Assembly (NCBI RefSeq): GCF_000236705.1
Contig: NC_016599.1
Location: 2,232,001-2,296,000 of the forward strand
Reading direction: 5' to 3'
DNA length: 64,000 nucleotides
Source of the DNA: Owenweeksia hongkongensis DSM 17368
Lineage (GTDB): Bacteria; Bacteroidota; Bacteroidia; Flavobacteriales; Schleiferiaceae
In this document: piece after piece, positions 1 to 8,429 of the stretch
Layout: every line of letters begins with the position of its first letter
How positions within the stretch are numbered: the stretch's first letter is position 1
Made by a program: the position numbers and the translations under genes
Notes under the pieces: model-generated
Told to the model about the DNA's origin: nothing
What the model saw: only the letters and a program-made list of their open reading frames with translations
Database searches by the model: none

Positions 1-607
1 TCCTTACATCATTGTAGTACGTGCCAGGTTCAGGACCCGGACCGGCAATACCGATATGGTTTGCATACTTTACATTTTGAAAGACACCGGTAACAGATGG
101 TGGTGCAGGCAAAACCCCAGAAAAATTCTTTCCACCCTCCACACCCGTAGAACTCCAAACCAGCTTTTTCATACCGTCTTTAGGCTCTACCCATGGGCCT
201 CCGGTTTCACTCCATCCGGGAGAAGCCGCAATGGCCATCTCAAGACCCAGCGAATCCGCCAAATGTGTGGTGTAGGCAAAAGCCTTCTTCCATTCAGGAG
301 TCATATAGGTAAGTCTCTTATCCACTATTTGTGGAGTGAACAACCCGGCATCAAAATTCTGGAACCCTCCAATACCCACTCGGTGCATCCATAGTAGGTC
401 TTTTTTAATCCCCTCTTTGCTGATGTTTCCATTCATCCAATGCCACCATACTCGTGGCTTTGCTTCGTTTGGCGGAGTTTTAAAGCTCTCTCTCAATTCG
501 CTAATGTCCGCATCTACAACTTTGCTCTGCTCCGAACTGGAACACTGCACTTGCGTGAGCATTACCATTAGCGCAGAACCTAATGCGGCTATACTTTGTC
601 TTTTCAT
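1..607 (-). CDS. GH106-family alpha-L-rhamnosidase, N-terminal part (cut by window edge)
   Basis: About 202 N-terminal residues are visible and the gene continues past base 1. The start at 607 is followed by a hydrophobic signal segment ending near Cys22 with Ser residues after it, so a lipoprotein or exported protein is likely. The stretch PRVWWHWMNGNISKEG followed by a glycine-rich GIGGFQNFDAG block resembles the N-terminus of glycoside hydrolase family 106 enzymes, which remove terminal alpha-L-rhamnose from pectin and other glycans. The catalytic region lies outside the window. It starts about 100 bp downstream of the TonB-dependent receptor on the same strand and near the rhamnose genes, which supports release of L-rhamnose from a polysaccharide. 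The family call rests on this N-terminal motif plus context. Confidence 0.75.
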   Translation of the reverse strand, partial: MKRQSIAALGSALMVMLTQVQCSSSEQSKVVDADISELRESFKTPPNEAKPRVWWHWMNGNISKEGIKKDLLWMHRVGIGGFQNFDAGLFTPQIVDKRLTYMTPEWKKAFAYTTHLADSLGLEMAIAASPGWSETGGPWVEPKDGMKKLVWSSTGVEGGKNFSGVLPAPPSVTGVFQNVKYANHIGIAGPGPEPGTYYNDVR

Positions 608-668
608 TCTTTCCTTATTTAATTCCTTAACCTTTGCTTCGTTCCTAATCATTTTTGCCTAAAGCAAA

Positions 669-691
669 GGAGTCCACTCATGACGGGCTCC
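669..691 (-). terminator. Weak hairpin between the TonB-dependent receptor and GH106 genes
   Basis: Read on the minus strand, GGAGCCC and GGACTCC can pair around a 9-nt loop and are followed by TTTGCTTT. The stem has one mismatch and the T-tract is interrupted, so it probably gives partial termination or mRNA stabilisation between the receptor and the rhamnosidase gene. Confidence 0.35.
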
Positions 692-710
692 ATTTGTTAA
701 GCTACTATTC

Positions 711-3593
711 TTAAAACCTATATGTTACAGTCAGGTAATATGATCTTGGCTGAATGGTAACGATACCGAAAGTACTGTTAGGGTCAGCAGCCAGTACGTC
801 AGGAGTAAACCCTTGGCGATCTAATGACGCAGGGAAGCCTCCTGGTGCTTGCCAGCTCATTACTCCGGTTCCATTCAAAAGATTCACTACATTAAATGTC
901 AAATCCCATTTTTGAGAAGGAGTGTAAGTAGCTCCCAGGTCAAACTGATGGAACGAAGGAAGCTCAAATGTGTTAGCTACGTTAGCAGGTCTTGCTCCCA
1001 TAAATCTCCAGTTGGCAAACACATCAATGTTTTTGGTAATGGAGTAAGCCGGGCTAATGTTGAACATAAACTTAGGATTGTTGTCCGCAGCATTACCTGA
1101 GTAATCTTCTGTTACATCGTCATCCATTCCATCATTACCCAAAATCCAGATTTCCCACTTCTTAGCTGTAGCTTTCTGAGCGGTAAACACACCTCTTACA
1201 CTAAACTTCTTGATTTTATAGTTAAGCTCCAATTCAAGACCGAAAGTTTCAATTTCATTTAAAAGTATTGGCGTATTGTAGTTCAAACCTGCAGTATCCA
1301 ACCCTGTAGTAGAAGTAGGAACATTACTTAACAAGCTATAAAATGGTGTCGCTATAATATTCAGGTTCTTGAAAGTCGTTTTAAAACCAATCTCAGCCTG
1401 CTTCAAATCCTGTGCCTTTGGATCCAAAGTGCTTGCAGCAAATTTTGAATTAGCACTCAGATAATACAGCAAATCCGGTGACTTTTTACCATTAGAGAAG
1501 CGTCCATAAATGGCCATCTTCTCATTTAGCATATAATTCAAAGCAGCTGAATACGAGAAAGTTTTAACTGTGTGATTGTATTGCACACGATCGCCTTCGC
1601 TATAAGCGTAGTTGTCATAAAGGGTAGAAACATCCCCATCATCACCACCGGTTCCGTCATCCACTCCTGATGAAGCTAATAGGTTTGTACCATCTACCGA
1701 TACCACATCATATCTGGCTCCATAATCTAAGTGCAATCTTGAAGTAATTTCCCAGCTATGACCGAAAAACAAGGCAGCCTGGTTTTGAATCACATCAGAA
1801 CCTGTAAAACTTGCTCTTCCAGCACCTGCTACCCCGTTAGGATCAGTTACCTGCTTAACATTTCCTGAACCATCAGTAATAGTCACGTTAAGTGGGTGCG
1901 GTTGATTTTCAATAGTACTAAGAGCTACTGCTGCCAGGTTGGCTCTACTCTTTACGTTAGACTGGGCCACAAAACCTCCTAATGAGAAAGTCATTTTATC
2001 CAATTTCTTAGAGATGATAAATTGATCCATCAGTTCGTTTACGCGGTTTTGGTTTACAAACAAACCTTGAAGCATCACCGAGTTAGCCTGAATATCCTGT
2101 CCTGGAAGATTGTCGGAATTTGTTACTGTGTGATCAAATCCTGAAGCTGAAAATACCTGCGCTACTTCCTGACCGGTTACCATATCAGTAAAAGTATAGG
2201 TTCCTGCGGAGTTTGGATTCAATGTATTGGTAAACAAGTATGGAAATACAGACTCCAATCCAACAAATGTGATTACCGCACCCGTGTTCCAATTAGCTTG
2301 CTTAGAAGTATACTTCATGTTGTTGTTGATCTTCCAGCCATTACCCAATAACTGATTCCAATCCATACCTACAGCATAATCTTTAGAATGCACAAGGTTA
2401 GTAGGATCATACTCGTGCTCTTCACCAAAGTTGTCCTTGTATTTAAAGGTCAAATCCTTTGATGGCAAATACGCATCAGTATTTGATACACCCGGAGCCA
2501 ATTGTGGATTATCATAATTTACTGCTGGTGAAAACTCAAACCAGGCATTGTGATCATCAAGCATTTTAGCATAAAGCTTAATAGAACCGGTACTGTATCG
2601 CTTCACAATATTTGCTTTGAGCTGACCACCATAGTTCATGGCGTATCCAGGGTTCCTGTAACCATTATCATAGCGATAAAAACCACCTAGGTTATAGGTC
2701 AGATCTCCAGTTTCATTCAACGCTCCACTAAGATTCAAATCTGCCCTGTAATATGGATTTTCTCCGCTTAGCAATCCTGCCTTAAGTCGTACAGCTCCTT
2801 CAAAATCCTTTTTACCGGTATTGCTGATATAGTTAAAAATACCACCAGGAGCATTAGGTCCAAAAATAGCAGCTGAACCTCCACGAACCGCTTCCACTCT
2901 CCCTACGGTTATGTCATTTCTAAGGAAGTAGTCAGGCCCATAGTTACCGTAAGTTACATTGGTTACTGGAAGTCCATCTTCCTGCATAGAAACGTAATAG
3001 TATCCTCTATCACCATCGGTAGAGTTTGCCGACACACCGCGCGAATACACCACATTTCTGATTTCTCCCAAAGATGAGTTTACAAATACTCCAGGAACAT
3101 CTTTAAGCACATCAGCCGCACTGGTTGGCGAAAGCCTTGCAATCTCTTTAGAATTTAAGGTAGAGATAGCCACTGATGATTGAAGTTTCGTTCGCTCGTC
3201 AAAAACCCCCGTTACGATAACCTCGTCCATAACCTCAGAACTTTCTTCCAAAACTGCATTCACCGTACCAACCCCTCCTGATACGGTTACTGATTGAACT
3301 TTATCCTTGTATCCAATAAATTCGAACGCAACCTGATAAGTTCCATCCGCCACATCATTGATGATAAACTTTCCTTCTGCATCAACAGACCCTCCCTTTT
3401 TAAGCGACTCAACGTAAGCCGTTGCTCCGATTAATACCTCTCCGTTTGAAGCTTTCACTGTCCCTTTGATTACTCCGGATTGGGCTATTAAAGAGCTATT
3501 AATAAAAAGCAGAAATAAGCCCAGAACCATCACCCTTCGTTTCGCGCTGATCAATGAGAAACAACGGAGATTTGTGTGTAGTCGTTTTGTCAT
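711..3593 (-). CDS. TonB-dependent receptor, probably for rhamnose-containing glycans
   Basis: A 960-residue outer-membrane receptor. An N-terminal hydrophobic signal (about 20-38) precedes a carboxypeptidase-regulatory-like domain (about 40-120, starting SGVIKGTVKASNGEVLIG). A plug domain follows (about 140-260, with DVLKDVPGVFV and VEAVRGGSAAIFGPNAPGG), then a long beta-barrel ending in aromatic VTYRF. No SusD-type lipoprotein gene is adjacent, so this is a plain TonB-dependent receptor rather than a SusCD pair. Its promoter carries the shared CAGTACAGG-like element and the GH106 gene lies downstream, so uptake of rhamnosides or rhamnose oligomers is inferred from context, not from the barrel sequence. 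Import depends on TonB/ExbBD energy, and an ExbBD operon with the same promoter element lies at 14 kb. Confidence 0.9.
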   Translation of the reverse strand: MTKRLHTNLRCFSLISAKRRVMVLGLFLLFINSSLIAQSGVIKGTVKASNGEVLIGATAYVESLKKGGSVDAEGKFIINDVADGTYQVAFEFIGYKDKVQSVTVSGGVGTVNAVLEESSEVMDEVIVTGVFDERTKLQSSVAISTLNSKEIARLSPTSAADVLKDVPGVFVNSSLGEIRNVVYSRGVSANSTDGDRGYYYVSMQEDGLPVTNVTYGNYGPDYFLRNDITVGRVEAVRGGSAAIFGPNAPGGIFNYISNTGKKDFEGAVRLKAGLLSGENPYYRADLNLSGALNETGDLTYNLGGFYRYDNGYRNPGYAMNYGGQLKANIVKRYSTGSIKLYAKMLDDHNAWFEFSPAVNYDNPQLAPGVSNTDAYLPSKDLTFKYKDNFGEEHEYDPTNLVHSKDYAVGMDWNQLLGNGWKINNNMKYTSKQANWNTGAVITFVGLESVFPYLFTNTLNPNSAGTYTFTDMVTGQEVAQVFSASGFDHTVTNSDNLPGQDIQANSVMLQGLFVNQNRVNELMDQFIISKKLDKMTFSLGGFVAQSNVKSRANLAAVALSTIENQPHPLNVTITDGSGNVKQVTDPNGVAGAGRASFTGSDVIQNQAALFFGHSWEITSRLHLDYGARYDVVSVDGTNLLASSGVDDGTGGDDGDVSTLYDNYAYSEGDRVQYNHTVKTFSYSAALNYMLNEKMAIYGRFSNGKKSPDLLYYLSANSKFAASTLDPKAQDLKQAEIGFKTTFKNLNIIATPFYSLLSNVPTSTTGLDTAGLNYNTPILLNEIETFGLELELNYKIKKFSVRGVFTAQKATAKKWEIWILGNDGMDDDVTEDYSGNAADNNPKFMFNISPAYSITKNIDVFANWRFMGARPANVANTFELPSFHQFDLGATYTPSQKWDLTFNVVNLLNGTGVMSWQAPGGFPASLDRQGFTPDVLAADPNSTFGIVTIQPRSYYLTVTYRF

Positions 3594-3681
3594 AGTAAGT
3601 TGGTTTTTGATAAAAATCTATTTTTTGAAGAGACAGGTTCAGTTATTGAATAATTATCAAAATCCGACCCTGTTGTACTGC

Positions 3682-3726
3682 TAAAGATATATGGACCTCA
3701 AATCCGAACCATCCTGTATTGTCCTG
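3682..3726 (-). promoter_or_regulatory. Candidate receptor promoter with shared rhamnose-regulon element
   Basis: On the minus strand the element CAATACAGGAT begins at 3721. Exactly 32 bp downstream (3689-3682) is TATCTTTA, one mismatch from the Bacteroidota -7 consensus TAnnTTTG. No -33 TTTG is visible between them. The same arrangement precedes rhaT, rhaEW and the exbB operon. This is the most degenerate of the four copies (A instead of G at position 3). Confidence 0.6.
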
Positions 3727-3794
3727 CTCTCTCAAAAAAAATATTCATATCAACAAATCCCTAAAGCGCAGTAATACAAGAATATTAGCACATT

Positions 3795-4847
3795 TTAGAG
3801 TGAATTTCCATACCCCACCAAAAGCACCGACAGTATAATCAGACCTATACCTGAAATGATGGTCAGTGCTGTTTTTCTATTCACACCTTTCCATTCATTG
3901 AGTATAATTCCCCATAGATTGGAAATAAGAATTATGAAGGCCATGTGAAGTATCCAAGAACTGGCTCCATTTCCCATTTTACTCTCCCCCATTCCATAAA
4001 AGAAGAACTGCATAAACCAGATTGTTCCGGCCATAGCTGAGAAGATATAATTTGAAGACAGTGGCGTTTTTGAATTGGTATAATCACCAAAAGTTTTGTG
4101 CTTTTTATTGAGATACATACACCAGATAAAATTGGTAGTAAGCCCACCCCAGAGCAGCACGATGTAGGTTACATTATTTTGAAATAAAGGATTATTCCCG
4201 GCTTCTACAGCAACATTAGCCATGGGTTTTCCCGCTTCTATACCATAATTAAAACAAGCACTCAATACCCCGGAAACAATAGCTACAGCCCATCCTTTTT
4301 TGGTGTTAAACTCTTTAACACTGGTTTGTTTCTCTTCAGGTGTCTGCTCCTTTTCCTTCATTACGCCAGCTTTGCCGCTTACCGCAATTCCGATAAGACA
4401 TAGCAAAACACCGAGCAAAACTATCTGACCACCCGTGTTTGCCAACATCCCGGTAAATGTTTCACCCGAATCGGCATTTACAATATCTCTATAGATAGGA
4501 GGAAGAAGCGAACCAAATGCTGAAGTAAGACCGAGGGTTACGGTTTGACCGAGGGATATTCCCAGGTATCGAACTGCAAGACCAAACGTAAGCCCCCCAA
4601 TCCCCCAAAGCACACCCCAGGTATATGACCAACTTAGTGTGCTGACATCTGCATTAGCTATAATGTCCCAAAAGCCATCTATAGTAAGTGTGGCAGCAAT
4701 AAAGGGAACGATGAGCCAGGAAAATATCCCCCCTACTATCCAGAAAGATTCCCAAGCCCAACCTTTAACTTTTTTATACGGAGTGTAAAAACTCCCCGAG
4801 GCAACACCTCCAATAAAATGAAACAGAATCCCTGATATGATTTGCAT
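3795..4847 (-). CDS. rhaT: L-rhamnose/H+ symporter RhaT
   Basis: A 350-residue integral membrane protein with about ten hydrophobic segments. Its N-terminus (GILFHFIGGVASGSFYTPYK, then KGWAWESFW) is characteristic of the RhaT family, which brings L-rhamnose across the inner membrane with protons. Length matches the family. It lies between the receptor and the GntR regulator on the same strand, with its own copy of the shared promoter element upstream. In the inferred pathway, RhaT moves rhamnose released in the periplasm or outside the cell into the cytoplasm for RhaI. Confidence 0.95.
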   Translation of the reverse strand: MQIISGILFHFIGGVASGSFYTPYKKVKGWAWESFWIVGGIFSWLIVPFIAATLTIDGFWDIIANADVSTLSWSYTWGVLWGIGGLTFGLAVRYLGISLGQTVTLGLTSAFGSLLPPIYRDIVNADSGETFTGMLANTGGQIVLLGVLLCLIGIAVSGKAGVMKEKEQTPEEKQTSVKEFNTKKGWAVAIVSGVLSACFNYGIEAGKPMANVAVEAGNNPLFQNNVTYIVLLWGGLTTNFIWCMYLNKKHKTFGDYTNSKTPLSSNYIFSAMAGTIWFMQFFFYGMGESKMGNGASSWILHMAFIILISNLWGIILNEWKGVNRKTALTIISGIGLIILSVLLVGYGNSL

Positions 4848-4883
4848 ACTCTATATTTTTACCTGATAAGATTAGTAGTCTGG

Positions 4884-4928
4884 CTAATGTAGCATGCCTC
4901 TTATTTGGGGATATCCTGTACTGTCATG
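4884..4928 (-). promoter_or_regulatory. rhaT promoter with shared rhamnose-regulon element
   Basis: On the minus strand CAGTACAGGATAT begins at 4923, and TACATTAG (one mismatch to TAnnTTTG) begins at 4891, 32 bp downstream. It lies in the 98-bp gap between the GntR gene and rhaT. The core is identical to the copies upstream of rhaEW and the exbB operon. Confidence 0.7.
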
Positions 4929-4945
4929 TAAAGAACCGAAACCCA

Positions 4946-5989
4946 CTAAAGGGAGTTTCTTTTTATCAATCTAAAAGTATTTTTGGTTTTATATCTCACT
5001 TTGTTAAGAATCATTTGGGCTACGGTAACACCCATTTCCTCAAAATCTGTTGTAATCACGGTAATGCCATTAGCAAGCACCTCCTTGAGCGGTGTGTCAT
5101 TATAGGATATGATTCCTATGTTTTTCCCCAGCTCAAGATTGTCTGAATCCTTTACCGCCTTAATGATATTTACCAAATCTGTCTCCTCTATAGTGATATA
5201 TACCTCCCCCTCATTAACCGAATGGCCGGGAGGAATCTCATCCATAATCTCAAAAGCGAAATTGTTATTCACAACAAAGTTTCTAAAGCCCTGCATTATT
5301 TCTAATGGATAGGGGTGCTCCACCTTTTTGGGAAAAACGAGATTTATCCTGTTGTACTTCTCCAGCAATGGCTTCGCCTCATCCAGTGCTTTATATATAT
5401 CTTCTTTAAAATCCTGAACTACTTCCCCAAAATCACCATCCATCCGGGAAAGATGCTTATCGAGTACAAACAGTTTTTTTGGTGAGATGGATTCCAGAAT
5501 GTGTCTTATTTCATCGTGCTCTTTCTCACTTTTAAAATGAGGCATCATCACCAGGTAGTCATAGTTACGTTTCTTTTCTTCAAGTATCTTTTTGAACAAA
5601 CTCGCTTCGCAGTGATACACATACAATCTCACTTCAGCCTTATCTCCAAGCGTATTAATGATGTTGTTGTAGATAACCTTTTTGTACGCACTTATCTTAT
5701 TAAAGAGAAGCATCACCCTAATTTTACTCAGCGGATTAGCATGCTTTATATAAAAGCCTTTACCCCTTACCGACTGTATTACCCCAATACGCTTTAGCTC
5801 CATGTATGACTTTTCAACCGTATCCCGGCTAAGATGAAACTCTGCACTAAGGTTGTTTATAGAAGGGATTTTTTGGCCATATCCAAGCTGACCATGCTCA
5901 ATACCTCTTATAATGGCATCCACCAGCTGTTTGTACTTAGGTCTGTCCGAATTGGGATCAATCCGGATATTCAATAAAAATTCCGTCAT
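4946..5989 (-). CDS. GntR-type transcriptional regulator with periplasmic-binding-protein-like sensor domain
   Basis: 347 residues. The N-terminal 75 form a GntR winged helix (PKYKQLVDAIIRGIEHGQL, KIPSINNLSAEFHLSRDTV, then IGVIQSVRGKGFYI). From about residue 88 to the end is a LacI/ribose-binding-protein-like ligand domain, as in AraR-type GntR regulators. It sits between rhaT and the divergent rhaEW operon, so it is the obvious candidate rhamnose sensor. Three of the four shared CAGTACAGG-like elements flank it within 2.3 kb. Whether it binds them, and whether as activator or repressor, is inferred. No copy of the element is seen oriented toward this gene. Confidence 0.85.
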   Translation of the reverse strand: MTEFLLNIRIDPNSDRPKYKQLVDAIIRGIEHGQLGYGQKIPSINNLSAEFHLSRDTVEKSYMELKRIGVIQSVRGKGFYIKHANPLSKIRVMLLFNKISAYKKVIYNNIINTLGDKAEVRLYVYHCEASLFKKILEEKKRNYDYLVMMPHFKSEKEHDEIRHILESISPKKLFVLDKHLSRMDGDFGEVVQDFKEDIYKALDEAKPLLEKYNRINLVFPKKVEHPYPLEIMQGFRNFVVNNNFAFEIMDEIPPGHSVNEGEVYITIEETDLVNIIKAVKDSDNLELGKNIGIISYNDTPLKEVLANGITVITTDFEEMGVTVAQMILNKVRYKTKNTFRLIKRNSL

Positions 5990-6172
5990 AGTGTTACCTG
6001 AGAGTTAAAGAACACCATCAATCGTTAAGATTATCCTAAAAAACGAGGGTTCATGTCTACAATTTTACAAAAAATGGATTTATCTCAACCATCAGCTCCA
6101 CCAAGGTTTGTAGCCCAATTACATAAACTTACACTGGGTATTTCATCCAAAAAAAGTTACAACACTACCTTA

Positions 6173-6212
6173 CAGTACAGGATAGCTATGGTCAACCTAT
6201 GACCTACTTTCG
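6173..6212 (+). promoter_or_regulatory. rhaEW operon promoter with shared rhamnose-regulon element
   Basis: CAGTACAGGATAG starts at 6173 and TACTTTCG (one mismatch to TAnnTTTG) starts at 6205, again 32 bp apart. The rhaEW start codon is at 6253, implying a leader of about 35 nt. The expected -33 position holds no TTG, which fits activator dependence. The rest of the 263-bp divergent region shows no other clear site. Confidence 0.7.
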
Positions 6213-6252
6213 AATCACGATAATGGAAAATAAACTTCTTAAGACATAAATC

Positions 6253-8361
6253 ATGGACGTGGATACAAGCTATAAGCACGTAGATTACCTGTGGGACGAA
6301 AAAAAAGCAGCTGAACTTAAAGGTGACGAAGTTGCTCTTCTTCTTTACAGATCCAACATTCTGGGTGCCGACCTTAGAATCACCAACTATGGTGGAGGTA
6401 ACACCAGCTGCAAGACCATCGAAAAAGATCCTTTGACCAATCAGGAAAAAGAGATAATGTGGGTAAAAGGTTCTGGTGGTGACATCGGCACACTTACCCG
6501 CTCGGGACTTGCAGGGCTTTATGTAGACAAGCTTCGTGCGCTGGAAAATGTATACCGCGGCATCGAGTTTGAGGACGAAATGGTAGCCCTATTCAATCAC
6601 TGTATTTATGATTTGGACTCAAAGGCTCCTTCAATTGATACGCCTTTACACGCTTTTTTACCTTACAAACATATTGATCACCTCCATCCGGATGCCATCA
6701 TTGCTATTGCCGCATCCAAAGATGGTGAGCAAATAACCAAGGATCTATTTAATGGAGAACTGGCTTGGATTCCATGGCAACGTCCTGGATTTGACCTGGC
6801 GCTTCAGTTAAGAGATGCCTTGAACGCAAATCCCGGAATCAGAGGTATCATTCTTGGGGGCCATGGGCTTTTCACCTGGGGTGACACTGCTTATGATTGC
6901 TACATCAATAGCCTTTCAGTAATTGATCGCGCTTCTGAATATTTGGAAAACAATTACGGAACGAAAAGGTCAGTATTTGGCGGAGTAAAAATTAACTCTC
7001 TTGACGAGGGAATGCGAAAATCACAGGCCGCAAAACTTGCACCTGTATTGAGAGGATTAGCTTCCAGCGAAGCGGCTATGATTGGCCATTTCACGGATGA
7101 TATGCGCGTACTTGAGTTTATCAATAGTAATGATCTGGAAAAATTGGCGCCAATGGGCACCAGTTGCCCCGATCACTTTTTGAGAACTAAGATTCGTCCG
7201 CTAGTACTCGACTTCCTTCCTGCTGATAGCGATGTAAGTGATTTTGCCGCGATGCGCGAAAAACTCGCCACAGCTTTTGAAGATTACCGAGCTTATTACA
7301 CCAAGTATTACGAAGATCATAAGCATCCTAATAGCCCGGCACTAAGAGACCCAAATCCAGTAATTATTCTATGGCCTGGAGTTGGTATGTTCTCCTTTGC
7401 CAAAAACAAGCAAACTACCCGTGTAGCCAGCGAGTTTTACATCAATGCCATCAATGTAATGAAGGGTGCTGAAGCTGTTTCAGAATATGTTTCTCTACCA
7501 CTTCAGGAAGCCTTTGACATTGAATACTGGCTATTGGAAGAAGCCAAGCTTCAGCGTATGCCTAAGGAAAAACCACTTTCTAGAAAAGTAGCGCTGATAA
7601 CCGGTAGTGCCGGAGGAATAGGTAAAGCTATAGCTGATAAAATGGCTGAAGAAGGAGCTTGCGTAGTTCTTACCGACATCAGCAAAGAAAGACTGGAAGA
7701 AGCCGTTAAAGACTTTGGAAAAGATGAAGCAGTTCAGACCGAACTTGACGTAACATCTGATGCTTCTATTGCTAATGCATTCGATCAGGCTGCACTGGCC
7801 TTTGGTGGAGTAGATATTGTGGTAAACTGTGCCGGACTGGCCATTTCAAAACCACTAAATGAGACCACCGACAAGGATTGGGATCTTCTACAAAATGTAA
7901 TTGTAAAAGGACAATTTAAAGTAAGCCAGGCAGGAGCTTCTGTACTAAAAGGTCAGAAAATGGGTGGTTTCATTGTAAACATTGCCAGCAAAAACGGTCT
8001 GGTTTCAGGGCCTAACAACGTGGGTTATGGCACCGCCAAAGCTGCACAAATACATATGTCTCGCTTATTAGCTGCTGAGCTTGGCCCGGATAAAATCCGT
8101 GTAAACGTGGTAAACCCGGATGCCGTGATTGAAGGCAGTAAAATATGGGAAGGTGAATGGGCTGCCGGCCGTGCCAAAGCCTATGGAATAAGCGTAGAAG
8201 AACTTCCTGCACACTACGCTAAACGTACACTTTTGAACGAAATCATAAGTACTGAAGATATTGCAAATGGGGTATTTGCATTCGTGGGAGGACACCTATC
8301 TAAAAGTACAGGCAACATTCTGAATGTTGATGGCGGTGTAGCCGCTGCTTTTACCAGGTAA
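6253..8361 (+). CDS. rhaEW: Bifunctional rhamnulose-1-phosphate aldolase/L-lactaldehyde dehydrogenase
   Basis: 702 residues in two domains. Residues 1 to about 430 form a class II aldolase/adducin-type domain (NYGGGNTSCK, LGGHGLFTWG with metal-binding-type His residues, HLHPDA). Residues 435-702 form a short-chain dehydrogenase (nucleotide motif TGSAGGIGKAIA; catalytic-type Ser at NIASKNG and YGTAK for the Tyr/Lys pair). This fused family splits L-rhamnulose-1-phosphate to DHAP and L-lactaldehyde and oxidises the aldehyde to L-lactate. First gene of the plus-strand catabolic run, followed by rhaI, the kinase and lutABC, which uses the lactate. An intrinsic terminator follows it directly. Confidence 0.93.
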   Translation: MDVDTSYKHVDYLWDEKKAAELKGDEVALLLYRSNILGADLRITNYGGGNTSCKTIEKDPLTNQEKEIMWVKGSGGDIGTLTRSGLAGLYVDKLRALENVYRGIEFEDEMVALFNHCIYDLDSKAPSIDTPLHAFLPYKHIDHLHPDAIIAIAASKDGEQITKDLFNGELAWIPWQRPGFDLALQLRDALNANPGIRGIILGGHGLFTWGDTAYDCYINSLSVIDRASEYLENNYGTKRSVFGGVKINSLDEGMRKSQAAKLAPVLRGLASSEAAMIGHFTDDMRVLEFINSNDLEKLAPMGTSCPDHFLRTKIRPLVLDFLPADSDVSDFAAMREKLATAFEDYRAYYTKYYEDHKHPNSPALRDPNPVIILWPGVGMFSFAKNKQTTRVASEFYINAINVMKGAEAVSEYVSLPLQEAFDIEYWLLEEAKLQRMPKEKPLSRKVALITGSAGGIGKAIADKMAEEGACVVLTDISKERLEEAVKDFGKDEAVQTELDVTSDASIANAFDQAALAFGGVDIVVNCAGLAISKPLNETTDKDWDLLQNVIVKGQFKVSQAGASVLKGQKMGGFIVNIASKNGLVSGPNNVGYGTAKAAQIHMSRLLAAELGPDKIRVNVVNPDAVIEGSKIWEGEWAAGRAKAYGISVEELPAHYAKRTLLNEIISTEDIANGVFAFVGGHLSKSTGNILNVDGGVAAAFTR

Positions 8362-8383
8362 CTCCCGATCTCTGTGTTAACGT

Positions 8384-8418
8384 AGCCAATGCACCTCTAA
8401 AGTGCGTTGGCTTTTTTT
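8384..8418 (+). terminator. Intrinsic terminator inside the rhamnose operon
   Basis: AGCCAATGCAC (8384-8394) pairs with GTGCGTTGGCT (8402-8412) through 11 pairs including one G-U, with a 7-nt loop and a run of seven T. It lies between rhaEW and rhaI, 12 bp before the rhaI start. As no clear promoter follows it, it probably lowers rather than abolishes expression of the downstream genes. Confidence 0.8.
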
Positions 8419-8429
8419 AAATTTCGAGA

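Noticed and set aside
3669-3679. CTGTTGTACTG near the receptor promoter as a further regulatory element
   Set aside because: It matches the shared element poorly and lies downstream of the predicted -7 box.
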